Source: Methylobacterium sp. 77 (GTDB taxonomy: Bacteria > Pseudomonadota > Alphaproteobacteria > Rhizobiales > Beijerinckiaceae). From it: a stretch of 64,000 bases of DNA. Location: contig NZ_KB910516.1 in NCBI RefSeq assembly GCF_000372825.1, forward strand, positions 119,501-183,500, given 5' to 3'. The notes under the pieces were generated by a model. That model was not told the origin of the DNA. It did no database searches and worked only from the letters and a program-made list of their open reading frames with translations. This document shows positions 36,711-44,910 of this stretch, piece after piece. Within the stretch, counting starts at the first letter, position 1. Each line of letters begins with the position of its first letter. The position numbers and the translations under genes are program-made.

Positions 36711-37571
36711 TCAGACCGCGTCGAGACCGAGATCGATGATCGGCGCGCTGTGGGTGATCCAGCCACTGGAGATCAGATCGACGCCGGATGCAGCGATGGC
36801 GCCCACCGTGTCGCGGTTGATCCGACCCGACGCTTCGGCGATGGCGCGCCCGTCGATCATCCGCACGGCCTCGCGCAACTGGTCGGGGCTCATGTTGTCG
36901 AGGAGCACGGCGTCGGCCCTCACCGAAAGGGCTTCCGCGAGTTGCTCCAGGGTATCGACCTCGATCTCGATCTTCACCAAATGGCCGGAATAGGCCCGCG
37001 CCCGCTCGATGGCCGGTACGATGCCGCGTGCAACGGCTACATGGTTGTCCTTGATCAGCACGGCGTCATCGAGCCCGTAACGATGGTTGGAGCCGCCCCC
37101 GGCCCGCACGGCATGCTTCTCCAGCGAGCGAAGTCCAGGTGTGGTCTTACGGGTGCAGACGATCCGTGCCTTGCCGTGCGGACGGGCCGCCTCGACCAGA
37201 TCGGCGGTGGCCGTGGCCACACCCGACATCCGGCACAGCAGGTTCAGCGCGACGCGCTCGGCGGTGAGGATCGCGCGCGCCGGTCCGTCGAGGCGGATGA
37301 CCACGTCGCCGGGCGAGACCCGTGCGCCGTCGCCGCGCTCGACGATCACGGATACGGACGGATCGATCAGCGCGAACGCGATCACCGCCGCATCGACACC
37401 GGAGATCACGCCGGCCTGCCGTGCCGCGATCACGCCCGAGAGGCGCGCTTCGGCCGGAACGATCGCGTCTGTCGTGATGTCGCCGGCCCGGCCCAGATCT
37501 TCGAGCAATGCCGCGCGTACGATCGGCTCGACGAGCAGGCGGGGGAGGGGGACGAGGAAGTCGGCGCTCAT
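36711..37571 (-). CDS. nadC: Nicotinate-nucleotide pyrophosphorylase (quinolinate phosphoribosyltransferase)
   Basis: NadC (286 residues) converts quinolinate and PRPP to nicotinate mononucleotide, the third step of de novo NAD synthesis. Family motifs are RTTPGLRSLEKHAVRAGGG-like (here CTRKTTPGLRSLEK), NHRYGLDDAVLIKDNH and EIEVDTLEQL near residue 195, then DAVLLDNMSP. It is the last gene of nadA-nadB-nadC on the - strand, 189 bp after nadB, a wider gap than between the first two. Confidence 0.97.
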   Translation of the reverse strand: MSADFLVPLPRLLVEPIVRAALLEDLGRAGDITTDAIVPAEARLSGVIAARQAGVISGVDAAVIAFALIDPSVSVIVERGDGARVSPGDVVIRLDGPARAILTAERVALNLLCRMSGVATATADLVEAARPHGKARIVCTRKTTPGLRSLEKHAVRAGGGSNHRYGLDDAVLIKDNHVAVARGIVPAIERARAYSGHLVKIEIEVDTLEQLAEALSVRADAVLLDNMSPDQLREAVRMIDGRAIAEASGRINRDTVGAIAASGVDLISSGWITHSAPIIDLGLDAV

Positions 37572-37760
37572 GGGGTCGCTCGCGAAAAGATCGTTGGAAT
37601 GGTAGCCGGCCGTCCCACCGACGCCCTCGATTTCAGGCGGCGGAGTGACGCCGAGCCGTCCGGATATTCGGCGCGCTCCGAAGCGCTGCTTAGAGGCCGC
37701 TATGAGGCCCCTCTGGATGAGCGCGGAGGTGGAGTTCGAGGACGGGATACGGTTCCCGTC

Positions 37761-39302
37761 TCAAGCGTCGGCGGCGGCGTCAGTGGTCATTGCGTCCGTC
37801 ATCCGCCAGATGTCGGCAAGCGTCACCTCGCTGTGCCGGGCCGGTGCCTGATCCGGATGGTCGCTGCGCCAATGAGCGCCGCGGCTCTCGGTGCGGGACA
37901 GGGCCGAACTCGCGACCACCAACCCGGTGAGTGCCGCATCCGAGCCGCGTCTGGCGGCCGGTGCCAGCCGGTGCATAGCCTCGGTCAGGCCATCCGCCTC
38001 GCGCACGACGCCGACCCGGGCCTCCATCATCTCACGGATCGGAGCGATATCGTCCTCTTCATGCCGACGCGGTTCGGCCGGAACCCCGCGCCCGGGCGCG
38101 GGGATCGAGGTGATGCCCTCCGCGATCCACGGGGCGAAGGCCATCGCCTCGAGGAGAGAGTTGCTGGCGAGGCGGTTCGCGCCGTGCAGACCGGTGGAGG
38201 CGACCTCACCGCAGGCGAACAGGCCGGACACCGTGCTGGCGCCGGAGCCATCCACTTTGACGCCGCCCATGTGGTAATGCGCAGCCGGCCTGACAGGGAT
38301 CGGCTGACGTTGCGGATCGATGCCGGATGAGGCGCAGAGGCCGGCCACCGTGGGAAACCGCCCGGCCATGCGGGCACCGAGCGCTCCACGGCAATCGAGG
38401 AAGACCTCCGTCCCGCGGCACCTGGCCTGGAAGATCGCACGGGCGACCACGTCGCGCGGAGCGAGATCGCCGCCGGCAATGCCTGCCATGACCGGTTGCC
38501 CGTCGGCATCGATCAGCCGCGCACCCTCGCCGCGCAGGGCCTCGGTGGCGAGCGGCATCGGATCTATTCCCACCGAGATGGCGGTGGGGTGGAACTGCAC
38601 GAATTCCATGTCCCGCAACGTCGCGCCCGCACGCGCCGCGAGGGCCAAGCCGCCGCCGGTAGCCCCGCGCGGGTTGGTGGTCGAGGCGTAGAGCGCGCCG
38701 ATCCCGCCGGTGGCGAGAACCACGGCGCGTGCGGCGATCCGTGCCGTCGTTCCGTCGCGCTCACAGACGATGCCGGCGACGGCGCCGTACTCGTCCTGAA
38801 CGAGACCGCGCACGGTCGCGACCAGGATTTCGATGGACGGAGTCAGGGCCACCGCTTTCAGCAGCGTATCGAGCACCATCCGGCCGGTGGAATCACCGCC
38901 GGCCCGGACGATGCGGCGGCGAGAATGCGCCGCTTCGAGCCCGAGCGCGAGGGCGCCCGAGCCATCTCGGTCGAACGGCGCACCGAGGCCGACGAGCCAT
39001 TCGATGAGGCCGGGGCCGGCTTGGGCGACGCGCGCGGCGACGGCAGGGTCGGTGAGCCCTGCGCCTGCGGCTTCGGTGTCGGCCGCGTGGAGTGCCGCGT
39101 CGTCATCCTCGGCCATGGCGGCGGCGATGCCGCCCTGTGCCCAACCGGTCGCTGTGCCGCTTCCCAGAGGAGAGGCGGTAACGAGGGTGACAGGACGCGG
39201 GCTCAACCGAAGCGCCGTGGCGAGGCCGGCGACGCCGGCTCCGACCACGATGACGCGATCCGAGCCCGGAATCGCGAAGGAGAAGGGGGAATGCGCGTTC
39301 AT
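37761..39302 (-). CDS. nadB: L-aspartate oxidase
   Basis: NadB (513 residues) is an FAD enzyme that oxidises aspartate to iminoaspartate for NadA. The FAD motif VIVVGAGVAGLATAL lies near residue 18, followed by GWAQGGIAAAM and the family block MEFVQFHPTA near residue 228. HYHMGGVKVD and GEVASTGLHGANRLASNS lie in the C-terminal FAD and substrate region. The start overlaps the nadA stop by 4 bp (ATGA), so the pair should be translationally coupled. Confidence 0.97.
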   Translation of the reverse strand: MNAHSPFSFAIPGSDRVIVVGAGVAGLATALRLSPRPVTLVTASPLGSGTATGWAQGGIAAAMAEDDDAALHAADTEAAGAGLTDPAVAARVAQAGPGLIEWLVGLGAPFDRDGSGALALGLEAAHSRRRIVRAGGDSTGRMVLDTLLKAVALTPSIEILVATVRGLVQDEYGAVAGIVCERDGTTARIAARAVVLATGGIGALYASTTNPRGATGGGLALAARAGATLRDMEFVQFHPTAISVGIDPMPLATEALRGEGARLIDADGQPVMAGIAGGDLAPRDVVARAIFQARCRGTEVFLDCRGALGARMAGRFPTVAGLCASSGIDPQRQPIPVRPAAHYHMGGVKVDGSGASTVSGLFACGEVASTGLHGANRLASNSLLEAMAFAPWIAEGITSIPAPGRGVPAEPRRHEEDDIAPIREMMEARVGVVREADGLTEAMHRLAPAARRGSDAALTGLVVASSALSRTESRGAHWRSDHPDQAPARHSEVTLADIWRMTDAMTTDAAADA

Positions 39303-40309
39303 CGCGGGCGTACCGCGAGCATGCGCTCCACCGCCGCGCGGGCACGCTCGGCGAGTTCCGGCTCCACCGTCACTTCATGGGTGAGAGTCTCCAGCGCGTG
39401 ACGGATGTTCTTGAGCGACATCCGCTTCATGTGCGGGCAGAGGTTGCAGGGCTTGATGAACTCGATGTCGGGGTTGGCCGCAGCGATGTTGTCCCCCATC
39501 GAACACTCGGTGACGAGCACGACCTGACGCGGTCGCTTCTGCGTGACGAAGTTCATCATCATCGCTGTCGAGCCGGAGAAATCCGCGGCCGCCACGACGT
39601 CGGGCGGGCATTCCGGATGGGCGATGACGGTGACGCCGGGATAGCTCTCACGGACCTCGCTGATATCGGCGGGAGTGAACTGCTCGTGCACTTCGCAATG
39701 CCCGGCCCAGGTCAGGATTTCGACCTCCGGCACCAAGACCTGGACGTTCTGCGCCAGGAACTCGTCGGGGATCATCAGGACGCGCGGCGCATTCAGCGAG
39801 CGCACCACGTCGACCGCGTTGCCGGAGGTGCAGCACACGTCCGATTCCGCCTTCACCGCGGCGGACGTGTTGACGTAGGTCACGATCGGCACGCCCGGAT
39901 ACTTCTCGCGCAGGCCTCGCACGTCGGCGGCGGTGATCGAGTCGGCCAGCGAACAACCGGCGCGCATGTCGGGAATCAGTACGGTCTTGCCGGGATTGAG
40001 GAGCTTGGCCGTCTCCGCCATGAAATGGACGCCGGCCAGCACGATCACGTCGGCATCCACAGTGATCGCCTCACGTGCCAGCGCCAAGCTGTCACCGACG
40101 ATGTCGGACACCGTGTGAAAGATCTCCGGTGCCTGATAATTGTGGGCGAGGATCACCGCGTTGCGGGTCTTCTTCAGTTCCAGGATCGCCGCCACGTCCT
40201 CCGCCAGAGCGGGCCACTCGATGGCCGGGATGTGCCGGCTCACGCGATCGTAGATATGGGGCAGAGGCAGGGTCGAAACCCGGTCGATCGGGAGACTGGT
40301 CGCCGCCAT
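39299..40309 (-). CDS. nadA: Quinolinate synthase
   Basis: NadA (336 residues) condenses iminoaspartate with dihydroxyacetone phosphate to quinolinate using a 4Fe-4S cluster. The three cluster cysteines fit the conserved sites in DMRAGCSLADS, SDVCCTSGNAV and CNLCPHMKRMSL. VILAHNYQAPE near residue 52 is the N-terminal substrate motif. The start is placed at ATG 40309, with GAGGAC 8 bp upstream. An in-frame ATG at 40342 lies inside the palindromic operator and is unlikely. It is the first gene of the nadABC unit, with nadQ upstream on the same strand. Confidence 0.97.
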   Translation of the reverse strand: MAATSLPIDRVSTLPLPHIYDRVSRHIPAIEWPALAEDVAAILELKKTRNAVILAHNYQAPEIFHTVSDIVGDSLALAREAITVDADVIVLAGVHFMAETAKLLNPGKTVLIPDMRAGCSLADSITAADVRGLREKYPGVPIVTYVNTSAAVKAESDVCCTSGNAVDVVRSLNAPRVLMIPDEFLAQNVQVLVPEVEILTWAGHCEVHEQFTPADISEVRESYPGVTVIAHPECPPDVVAAADFSGSTAMMMNFVTQKRPRQVVLVTECSMGDNIAAANPDIEFIKPCNLCPHMKRMSLKNIRHALETLTHEVTVEPELAERARAAVERMLAVRPR

Positions 40310-40325
40310 GGACGCGTCCTCATTT

Positions 40326-40342
40326 ATGCTCAATCTGAGCAT
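40326..40342. promoter_or_regulatory. Proximal NadQ-type operator palindrome
   Basis: ATGCTCA-ATC-TGAGCAT is a perfect 7-3-7 palindrome ending 17 bp upstream of the nadA start. The second copy at 40383-40403 has the same half-site and spacer length. Placement next to nadQ and nadA suggests the binding site of NadQ; the assignment to this regulator is inferred from context. Confidence 0.7.
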
Positions 40343-40352
40343 TGCGCCGACT

Positions 40353-40381
40353 AACGTAGGCGCGCGAGATGCGCTTGTCTA
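40353..40381 (-). promoter_or_regulatory. Candidate nadA promoter between the two palindromes
   Basis: On the - strand TAGACA (40381-40376) and TACGTT (40358-40353) are separated by 17 bp. Both are only moderate matches to sigma-70 boxes, but the position is notable: the -35 touches the distal palindrome and the expected start point falls just before the proximal palindrome, a layout suited to repression. Confidence 0.3.
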
Positions 40382-40382
40382 G

Positions 40383-40403
40383 ATATGCTGAGGCTGAGCA
40401 TAT
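40383..40403. promoter_or_regulatory. Distal NadQ-type operator palindrome
   Basis: A 21-bp palindrome with one mismatched pair: core ATGCTGA-GGC-TGAGCAT at 40385-40401, extended by AT on both sides. It shares the TGAGCAT half-site and 3-bp spacer with the proximal copy; the centres are 59 bp apart. Confidence 0.65.
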
Positions 40404-40600
40404 TCATTTTGCGATGCAATATCGATCGCTTGTCTCGGAGGTTCGCGCAGGGAGTTTCTCGGGTGCGAAGCGAGGTCGATCGGACCGAGGGACGTCCCCT
40501 GACAAATGCTGGCTGATAGTATTGCGCCGATCAGAGCTGTATTATTTGGAATTCATCTCGATCGACGAGAATAAGGGATGCCGAACGACGTGTGAAGTCC

Positions 40601-41611
40601 TCAGGATAATCGTCGCGACGGCGCGAGCCGGAAACCCGGTGCGGGGCGTTCCAGCAGCACTTCGCGACGAAAACGGACGAGACGGGCCGGCCGGCCGGCG
40701 GCGCCGCTGGTGACCTCGTCGGTCTCTTCCACCAAGCCCTGTTGAGCGACGAGGCGACGGAAATTCTGCTTATGAAGGTTCGCGCCGGACAAGGCTTCGA
40801 CGGTGCGCTGCAACTGGAACAGCGTGAAGGTCGGCGGCATCAGCTCGAATACCACCGGGCGATACTTGATCTTGCCGCGCAGCCGCCCGATCGCCGTCGC
40901 GAGAACGCGCCGATGATCGAAGCCCATCGGTCGGCCCGTCGTCGAAATATCGGTGGAGCAGGCTTCGCCGGCCTGTCCTTGAGCTTCAGGGATCAGCCCG
41001 GCCTCGAACAGCAGTTCGTAGCGCTCGAGAACGCGTTCCTCGTTCCAGCCCCCGCCACCGAGACCGAAGGTCAAGCCGAGCCTGTCCTCGCGGCGACGCT
41101 TCAGCTTGGAATCGGTGGTCCCGGCGGCCCATGCCAGGAGTTTGGCCTCGATCTCATCCAACGCGGCCGGCCGGCCCGCACGCCAATCTTCCCAAGGAAG
41201 AAACGCGTACCAGTTGCGCCACGACGCTTCGGCGGAAGCTGTCGAGCGCATCTCGCGCACCAGAGCGAGATAGGCGACCGATAGGGAGTGGAGACCACCC
41301 GAATCGTCGCCCTGCCTGTCGCGATCCCCGAAGGTGTAGAGTTGTTCGACGTAGCCAAGGCGCTGCTGTGTCTGGCGCTCGACCCAGGCGCGCAGGCCGC
41401 GCTCCAGGGTCGGATGTTCGGGCACCAGAGGGCCGGCGGGCAAACCGGTTTCGCGCCCGGTCGCTTGACCCGCGACCTGTACAGTGAGGGCACGCGGTTC
41501 GCCGTCCGTCGCCGCGACGATGACGGCGACGAGGCCGACCGCCGACGGATTGGGAAGCGCATTCGCCGCTTCCGCCGCAAGCCCGTCCTGCCTCCTCGTC
41601 ACCTGTGCCAC
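40601..41611 (-). CDS. nadQ: NadQ-type transcriptional regulator of NAD biosynthesis (Nudix-like plus winged helix)
   Basis: A 336-residue protein matching the alphaproteobacterial NAD regulator NadQ (COG4111). The N-terminal ~230 residues resemble a degenerate Nudix-like sensor domain. Residues ~240-325 are the NrtR-like winged-helix module (ELMPPTFTLFQLQRTVEAL, then KQNFRRLV and GRPARLVRFR). NadQ has been predicted from comparative genomics to repress nadABC in Rhizobiales. The start is GTG at 41611, with the G-run directly before it; a second GTG follows three codons later. The gene lies directly upstream of nadA on the same strand, with two operator-like palindromes between them. Confidence 0.85.
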   Translation of the reverse strand: MAQVTRRQDGLAAEAANALPNPSAVGLVAVIVAATDGEPRALTVQVAGQATGRETGLPAGPLVPEHPTLERGLRAWVERQTQQRLGYVEQLYTFGDRDRQGDDSGGLHSLSVAYLALVREMRSTASAEASWRNWYAFLPWEDWRAGRPAALDEIEAKLLAWAAGTTDSKLKRRREDRLGLTFGLGGGGWNEERVLERYELLFEAGLIPEAQGQAGEACSTDISTTGRPMGFDHRRVLATAIGRLRGKIKYRPVVFELMPPTFTLFQLQRTVEALSGANLHKQNFRRLVAQQGLVEETDEVTSGAAGRPARLVRFRREVLLERPAPGFRLAPSRRLS

Positions 41612-41685
41612 CCCCCGGTCCGCGCTTTGGTCGTCATGGCAGATTGCGCGTGGGAATCAACGCGCGGCCGGTGCCACGCATCGCC

Positions 41686-42258
41686 TCACGCCTTGCTGGG
41701 TACCGGCCGCGCCGGGTTGCCGACCACTGTCGCTCCGGGAGCCACGTCGCGGGTGACGACGGCTCCGGCACCGATGATCGCGTGATCCCCGACCGTCACG
41801 CCGGGCAGAATCATCGCGCCGCCGCCGATCCAGACATTGCGGCCGATGGCGATGGGCCGTGCGAATTCCAGTCCGGCCTCACGCGCCTCAGCATCGCGAG
41901 GATGATCTGCCGTGAGGATCTGCACGCCCGGCCCGATCTGCGTCCTGTCTCCGATCGTCACCGTGGTGCAATCGAGGATGACGCAGTTGAAGTTCAGGAA
42001 GACGTTGGCGCCGATGCTGATGTTGAAACCGTAATCGCAATGGAAGGGCGGCCGGATCACCGCCGCCTCGCCGACCTGTGCGAAGATCTCGCGCAAGAGC
42101 ACGCGGCGCTCGTCGGCCGGGCGCCCGAGCATGGCGTTGTAGCGCGCGAGCCAGACTTGGCAGGCGCGCAGGTCGGAGGCCAGTTCGGCGTCGTCAGGGT
42201 GATAGAGTTCACCCGCGATCATCTTCTGCTTCGGGCTCCGCTCCGCCTTCGTCGTCAT
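41686..42258 (-). CDS. Sugar O-acetyltransferase (maltose acetyltransferase / NodL family)
   Basis: A 190-residue left-handed beta-helix acetyltransferase. The Mac domain occurs first (KQKMIAGELYHPDDAEL, residues ~10-60), followed by hexapeptide repeats (GANVFLNFNCVILDCTTVTIGD, then GRNVWIGGGAMILPGVTVGD) with the catalytic His in TADHPRD. The ATG at 42258 is set by GGAGGGAGGGAG just upstream. It uses acetyl-CoA to acetylate maltose, glucose or related sugars, and the real acceptor is unknown. It lies upstream of nadQ with a 74-bp gap and diverges from thiE. Confidence 0.93.
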   Translation of the reverse strand: MTTKAERSPKQKMIAGELYHPDDAELASDLRACQVWLARYNAMLGRPADERRVLLREIFAQVGEAAVIRPPFHCDYGFNISIGANVFLNFNCVILDCTTVTIGDRTQIGPGVQILTADHPRDAEAREAGLEFARPIAIGRNVWIGGGAMILPGVTVGDHAIIGAGAVVTRDVAPGATVVGNPARPVPSKA

Positions 42259-42397
42259 GCCGGTCTCCCTCCCTCCTCGGTGGATGCGGGGAGTAGGCCG
42301 ACCGGCGGATGGCGGCAAGGTATGCAGAGAGGATCGGCTTCCCGCGGCACCGGCTCCCGCCTAGGATGCTTCCTGTGCGGCGTATTGGAGGACAAAC

Positions 42398-43108
42398 GTG
42401 ATTGGACGCGACACCGCCCTGGGCTCGACCGTACCGGTCGATCTGAGGCTTTACGGCATCCTCGACGTGGATGTCTGCGGCGATGATGGGGCGGACCTCG
42501 CCGAGATGGCAGCCGAGGCCGTGTCCGGCGGCTGCACCCTCCTGCAGTACCGCGAGAAGGCGATCGGGAATGCGCGCGAGTCGCTGGCGCGCATACGCGC
42601 CATCAAGGAGGCGATCACCGGCACCGGAGTGCCGCTTCTCGTCAACGATCGCTGTGACCTCGCGCTTGCGGCGGAGACGGAGGGCGTCCATCTCGGCCAA
42701 TCCGACCTGCACCCGGTGGAAGCGCGACACATCCTCGGGCCACGCTCGATTATCGGGCTGACCTTGAAGTCGGGCCCTCAAGCGGACGAACTCTATCGCC
42801 TGCCCGTGGATTATGCCTGCATCGGTGGCGTGTTCGCGACCACGAGCAAGGATAACCCCGATCCGCCGGTCGGGCTCGACGGGTTCTCCCGCATCGCCTT
42901 CCGGGCGCGTCTCGCCCGCGGGACCGGTTTCCCCGTGGGCGCGATCGCCGGCATCGATGGCAGTAATGCCGCTGCCGTCATCGTGGCGGGCGCCGACGGA
43001 ATCGCCGTGATTTCCGCGCTCTTCTCCGACCATGACGTGGAGGCGAGAGCGAGCGATCTTCGCCACCGGGTGGATTCGGCTCTCGCGGCAAGGGGCGTCA
43101 CCCGTTAG
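42398..43108 (+). CDS. thiE: Thiamine-phosphate synthase
   Basis: ThiE (236 residues) joins HMP-pyrophosphate and thiazole phosphate to thiamine phosphate. Family motifs include LQYREK near residue 48 ([10 protein letters not shown]), [11 protein letters not shown] near 85, GVHLGQSDL near 100 and [15 protein letters not shown] near 143, where GPIFPT-type residues normally sit. GTG start at 42398 with GGAGGAC 5 bp upstream. The next gene, thiD, supplies HMP-pyrophosphate. No TPP riboswitch is visible in the 139 bp upstream. Confidence 0.93.
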   Translation: MIGRDTALGSTVPVDLRLYGILDVDVCGDDGADLAEMAAEAVSGGCTLLQYREKAIGNARESLARIRAIKEAITGTGVPLLVNDRCDLALAAETEGVHLGQSDLHPVEARHILGPRSIIGLTLKSGPQADELYRLPVDYACIGGVFATTSKDNPDPPVGLDGFSRIAFRARLARGTGFPVGAIAGIDGSNAAAVIVAGADGIAVISALFSDHDVEARASDLRHRVDSALAARGVTR

Positions 43109-43236
43109 CGGGCGAACCGGCTCTCCGCCGACAAAATTCTCTAAGTCTCTGTTCTAAAATCATTTTCAAAGGAGCCGGATTTCCCCGTTTCGGCCAATGG
43201 TCTAGGGTTGGCGTAACGAGAAGGACGAGGACCGCC

Positions 43237-44043
43237 ATGATACCCATCGCCGTGACCATAGCGGGCTCCGATTCCAGCGGGGGCGCCGGAATCCAGGCCG
43301 ACCTGAAGACCTTCGCGGCACTCAAGGTCTATGGCGCCAGCGTCATCACGGCGCTCACGGCGCAGAACACCCTCGGCGTGCAGGCCATCCACGACGTTCC
43401 GGCCGATTTCATCGCCGCGCAGATCGACAGCGTCTTCTCGGACCTCACGGTGAAGGCGGTGAAGATCGGGATGCTGTCTCAGCCCGCCGTGATCGAGGCG
43501 GTGGCCGCCGGCCTCGCCCGCCATGCCTCCCGCATCCCGATCGTGCTCGACCCGGTCATGGTGGCGACGAGCGGAGACCGGCTCATTTCGGACGATGCGG
43601 TCGAGGCCCTGCGCCGACATCTCCTTCCCCTCGCCGATCTGGTGACGCCGAACCTCCCCGAGGCCGCGACCCTGATCGATGCCGCCGTCGCGAAGAGCGA
43701 GAACGATGCCGTGGTCCAGGGACGGAAGCTTTTGGCGATGGGAGCCCGCGCCGTCCTCATCAAGGGTGGCCATGCGGAGGGGAACGAGAGCGTCGACCAC
43801 CTGATGAGCGCCGACGGGACGATGCGGCGCTTCGCATCGCCACGCATCGATACCCGAAACACCCATGGTACCGGCTGTACCCTGTCCTCGGCCGTGGCCG
43901 CGGGGCTCGCGCGTGGTTTGTCCCTCACGGAGGCGGTGGCCCAGGCCAAGCGCTACGTCACCGCCGCCATCGCCGCCGCCAGGGCTGTTGCAGTCGGAAA
44001 CGGGCACGGTCCCGTCCATCATTTCCATGCCCTTTGGCATTGA
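43237..44043 (+). CDS. thiD: Hydroxymethylpyrimidine/phosphomethylpyrimidine kinase
   Basis: ThiD (268 residues, ribokinase fold) phosphorylates HMP and HMP-phosphate for thiamine synthesis. It has the N-terminal [20 protein letters not shown] motif, [12 protein letters not shown], and the catalytic [12 protein letters not shown] in the last third. GAAGGACGAGGA precedes the ATG. It follows thiE by 128 bp on the same strand; a TAAAAT at 43155-43160 could be a separate -10. Confidence 0.96.
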   Translation: MIPIAVTIAGSDSSGGAGIQADLKTFAALKVYGASVITALTAQNTLGVQAIHDVPADFIAAQIDSVFSDLTVKAVKIGMLSQPAVIEAVAAGLARHASRIPIVLDPVMVATSGDRLISDDAVEALRRHLLPLADLVTPNLPEAATLIDAAVAKSENDAVVQGRKLLAMGARAVLIKGGHAEGNESVDHLMSADGTMRRFASPRIDTRNTHGTGCTLSSAVAAGLARGLSLTEAVAQAKRYVTAAIAAARAVAVGNGHGPVHHFHALWH

Positions 44044-44149
44044 TGCGGGGGAGAAGTTGGCCCCGCTCGCCTTGCATCCGATGCGCGATTGCGTTTGAAG
44101 TACCGCACGATCGTTCGATGTACGGAACGGCGCGATAGGTTTTGGGACA

Positions 44150-44779
44150 ATGCAAGATCAGGCGACGACGCCCGAACGGGGACGGCAGCGGGATATCCTG
44201 AACGGGGCACAGGTTCTGTCGGGCCAGCTCGGCAAGACCATTCAACGCCTGCGCAAGGCCTATAATCTTTCGCTCTCCGAACTCGCGGAGCAATCCGGCG
44301 TCGCCAAGTCGATCATCAGCCAGATCGAGCGCAACGAGACCAACCCGACGCTGGCGACGATCTGGCGCCTGAGCCAGGCCCTCGACGTCTCGATCGAGCG
44401 GGTTCTCGCCACCAGCGACGAGGAGCCCTTCATCGAGAAGACGTCCCGCGCCGATACGCCGATCCTGCTCTCCGACGACGGCAAGGTGCGCCTCGCCATC
44501 GTCGGTTGGATCAAGACGGTGGAATGGCTGCAATGGTACGAGGTCACGGCCGATCCGGGCGGTGTCCTCGATTCCGATCCGCACCAGCGCGGCTCGGTGG
44601 AATCCCTCACGGTCACCGAGGGGACGCTCGAAGTCGAAGTGGCCGGCACGTTCCAGCGGGCGCGGATCGGCGAGACCCTGCGCTACCGGTGCGACCGGCC
44701 GCACACGGTCCGCTGCGTCGGCACGGAGCCGGCCAAGGCGATCATGGTCGTGATCATGAAGGCCGCCGTCATGGAGTGA
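44150..44779 (+). CDS. XRE-family regulator with C-terminal cupin
   Basis: A 209-residue cytoplasmic DNA-binding protein. Residues ~25-80 are an HTH_3 domain (IQRLRKAYNLSLSELAEQSG, then KSIISQIERNETNPTLATIW), and residues ~130-205 a cupin that probably binds a small ligand (GTLEVEVAG, then IGETLRYRCDRPHTVR). This SutR/PuuR-like arrangement is common in regulators of amine, amino-acid or sulfur metabolism. It lies 106 bp downstream of thiD on the same strand, and whether it controls thiamine genes is unknown. The start has only a modest ribosome site (GGGACA). Confidence 0.9.
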   Translation: MQDQATTPERGRQRDILNGAQVLSGQLGKTIQRLRKAYNLSLSELAEQSGVAKSIISQIERNETNPTLATIWRLSQALDVSIERVLATSDEEPFIEKTSRADTPILLSDDGKVRLAIVGWIKTVEWLQWYEVTADPGGVLDSDPHQRGSVESLTVTEGTLEVEVAGTFQRARIGETLRYRCDRPHTVRCVGTEPAKAIMVVIMKAAVME

Positions 44780-44910
44780 GCCGGAGCACTAGCCCGGTCG
44801 GATGTCGGGCTCGCTCCGCAGACTGTGCGCGGTCGTCCAGCGTCCCTTGCGAAAAAGCCGAATCGAAATTACCGATGGGTCATTATCAGTAATCGATTGA
44901 CGGTGGTGCC

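Noticed and set aside
42259..42397. TPP riboswitch upstream of thiE
   Set aside because: No CTGAGA...ACC-type conserved core is visible in the leader.
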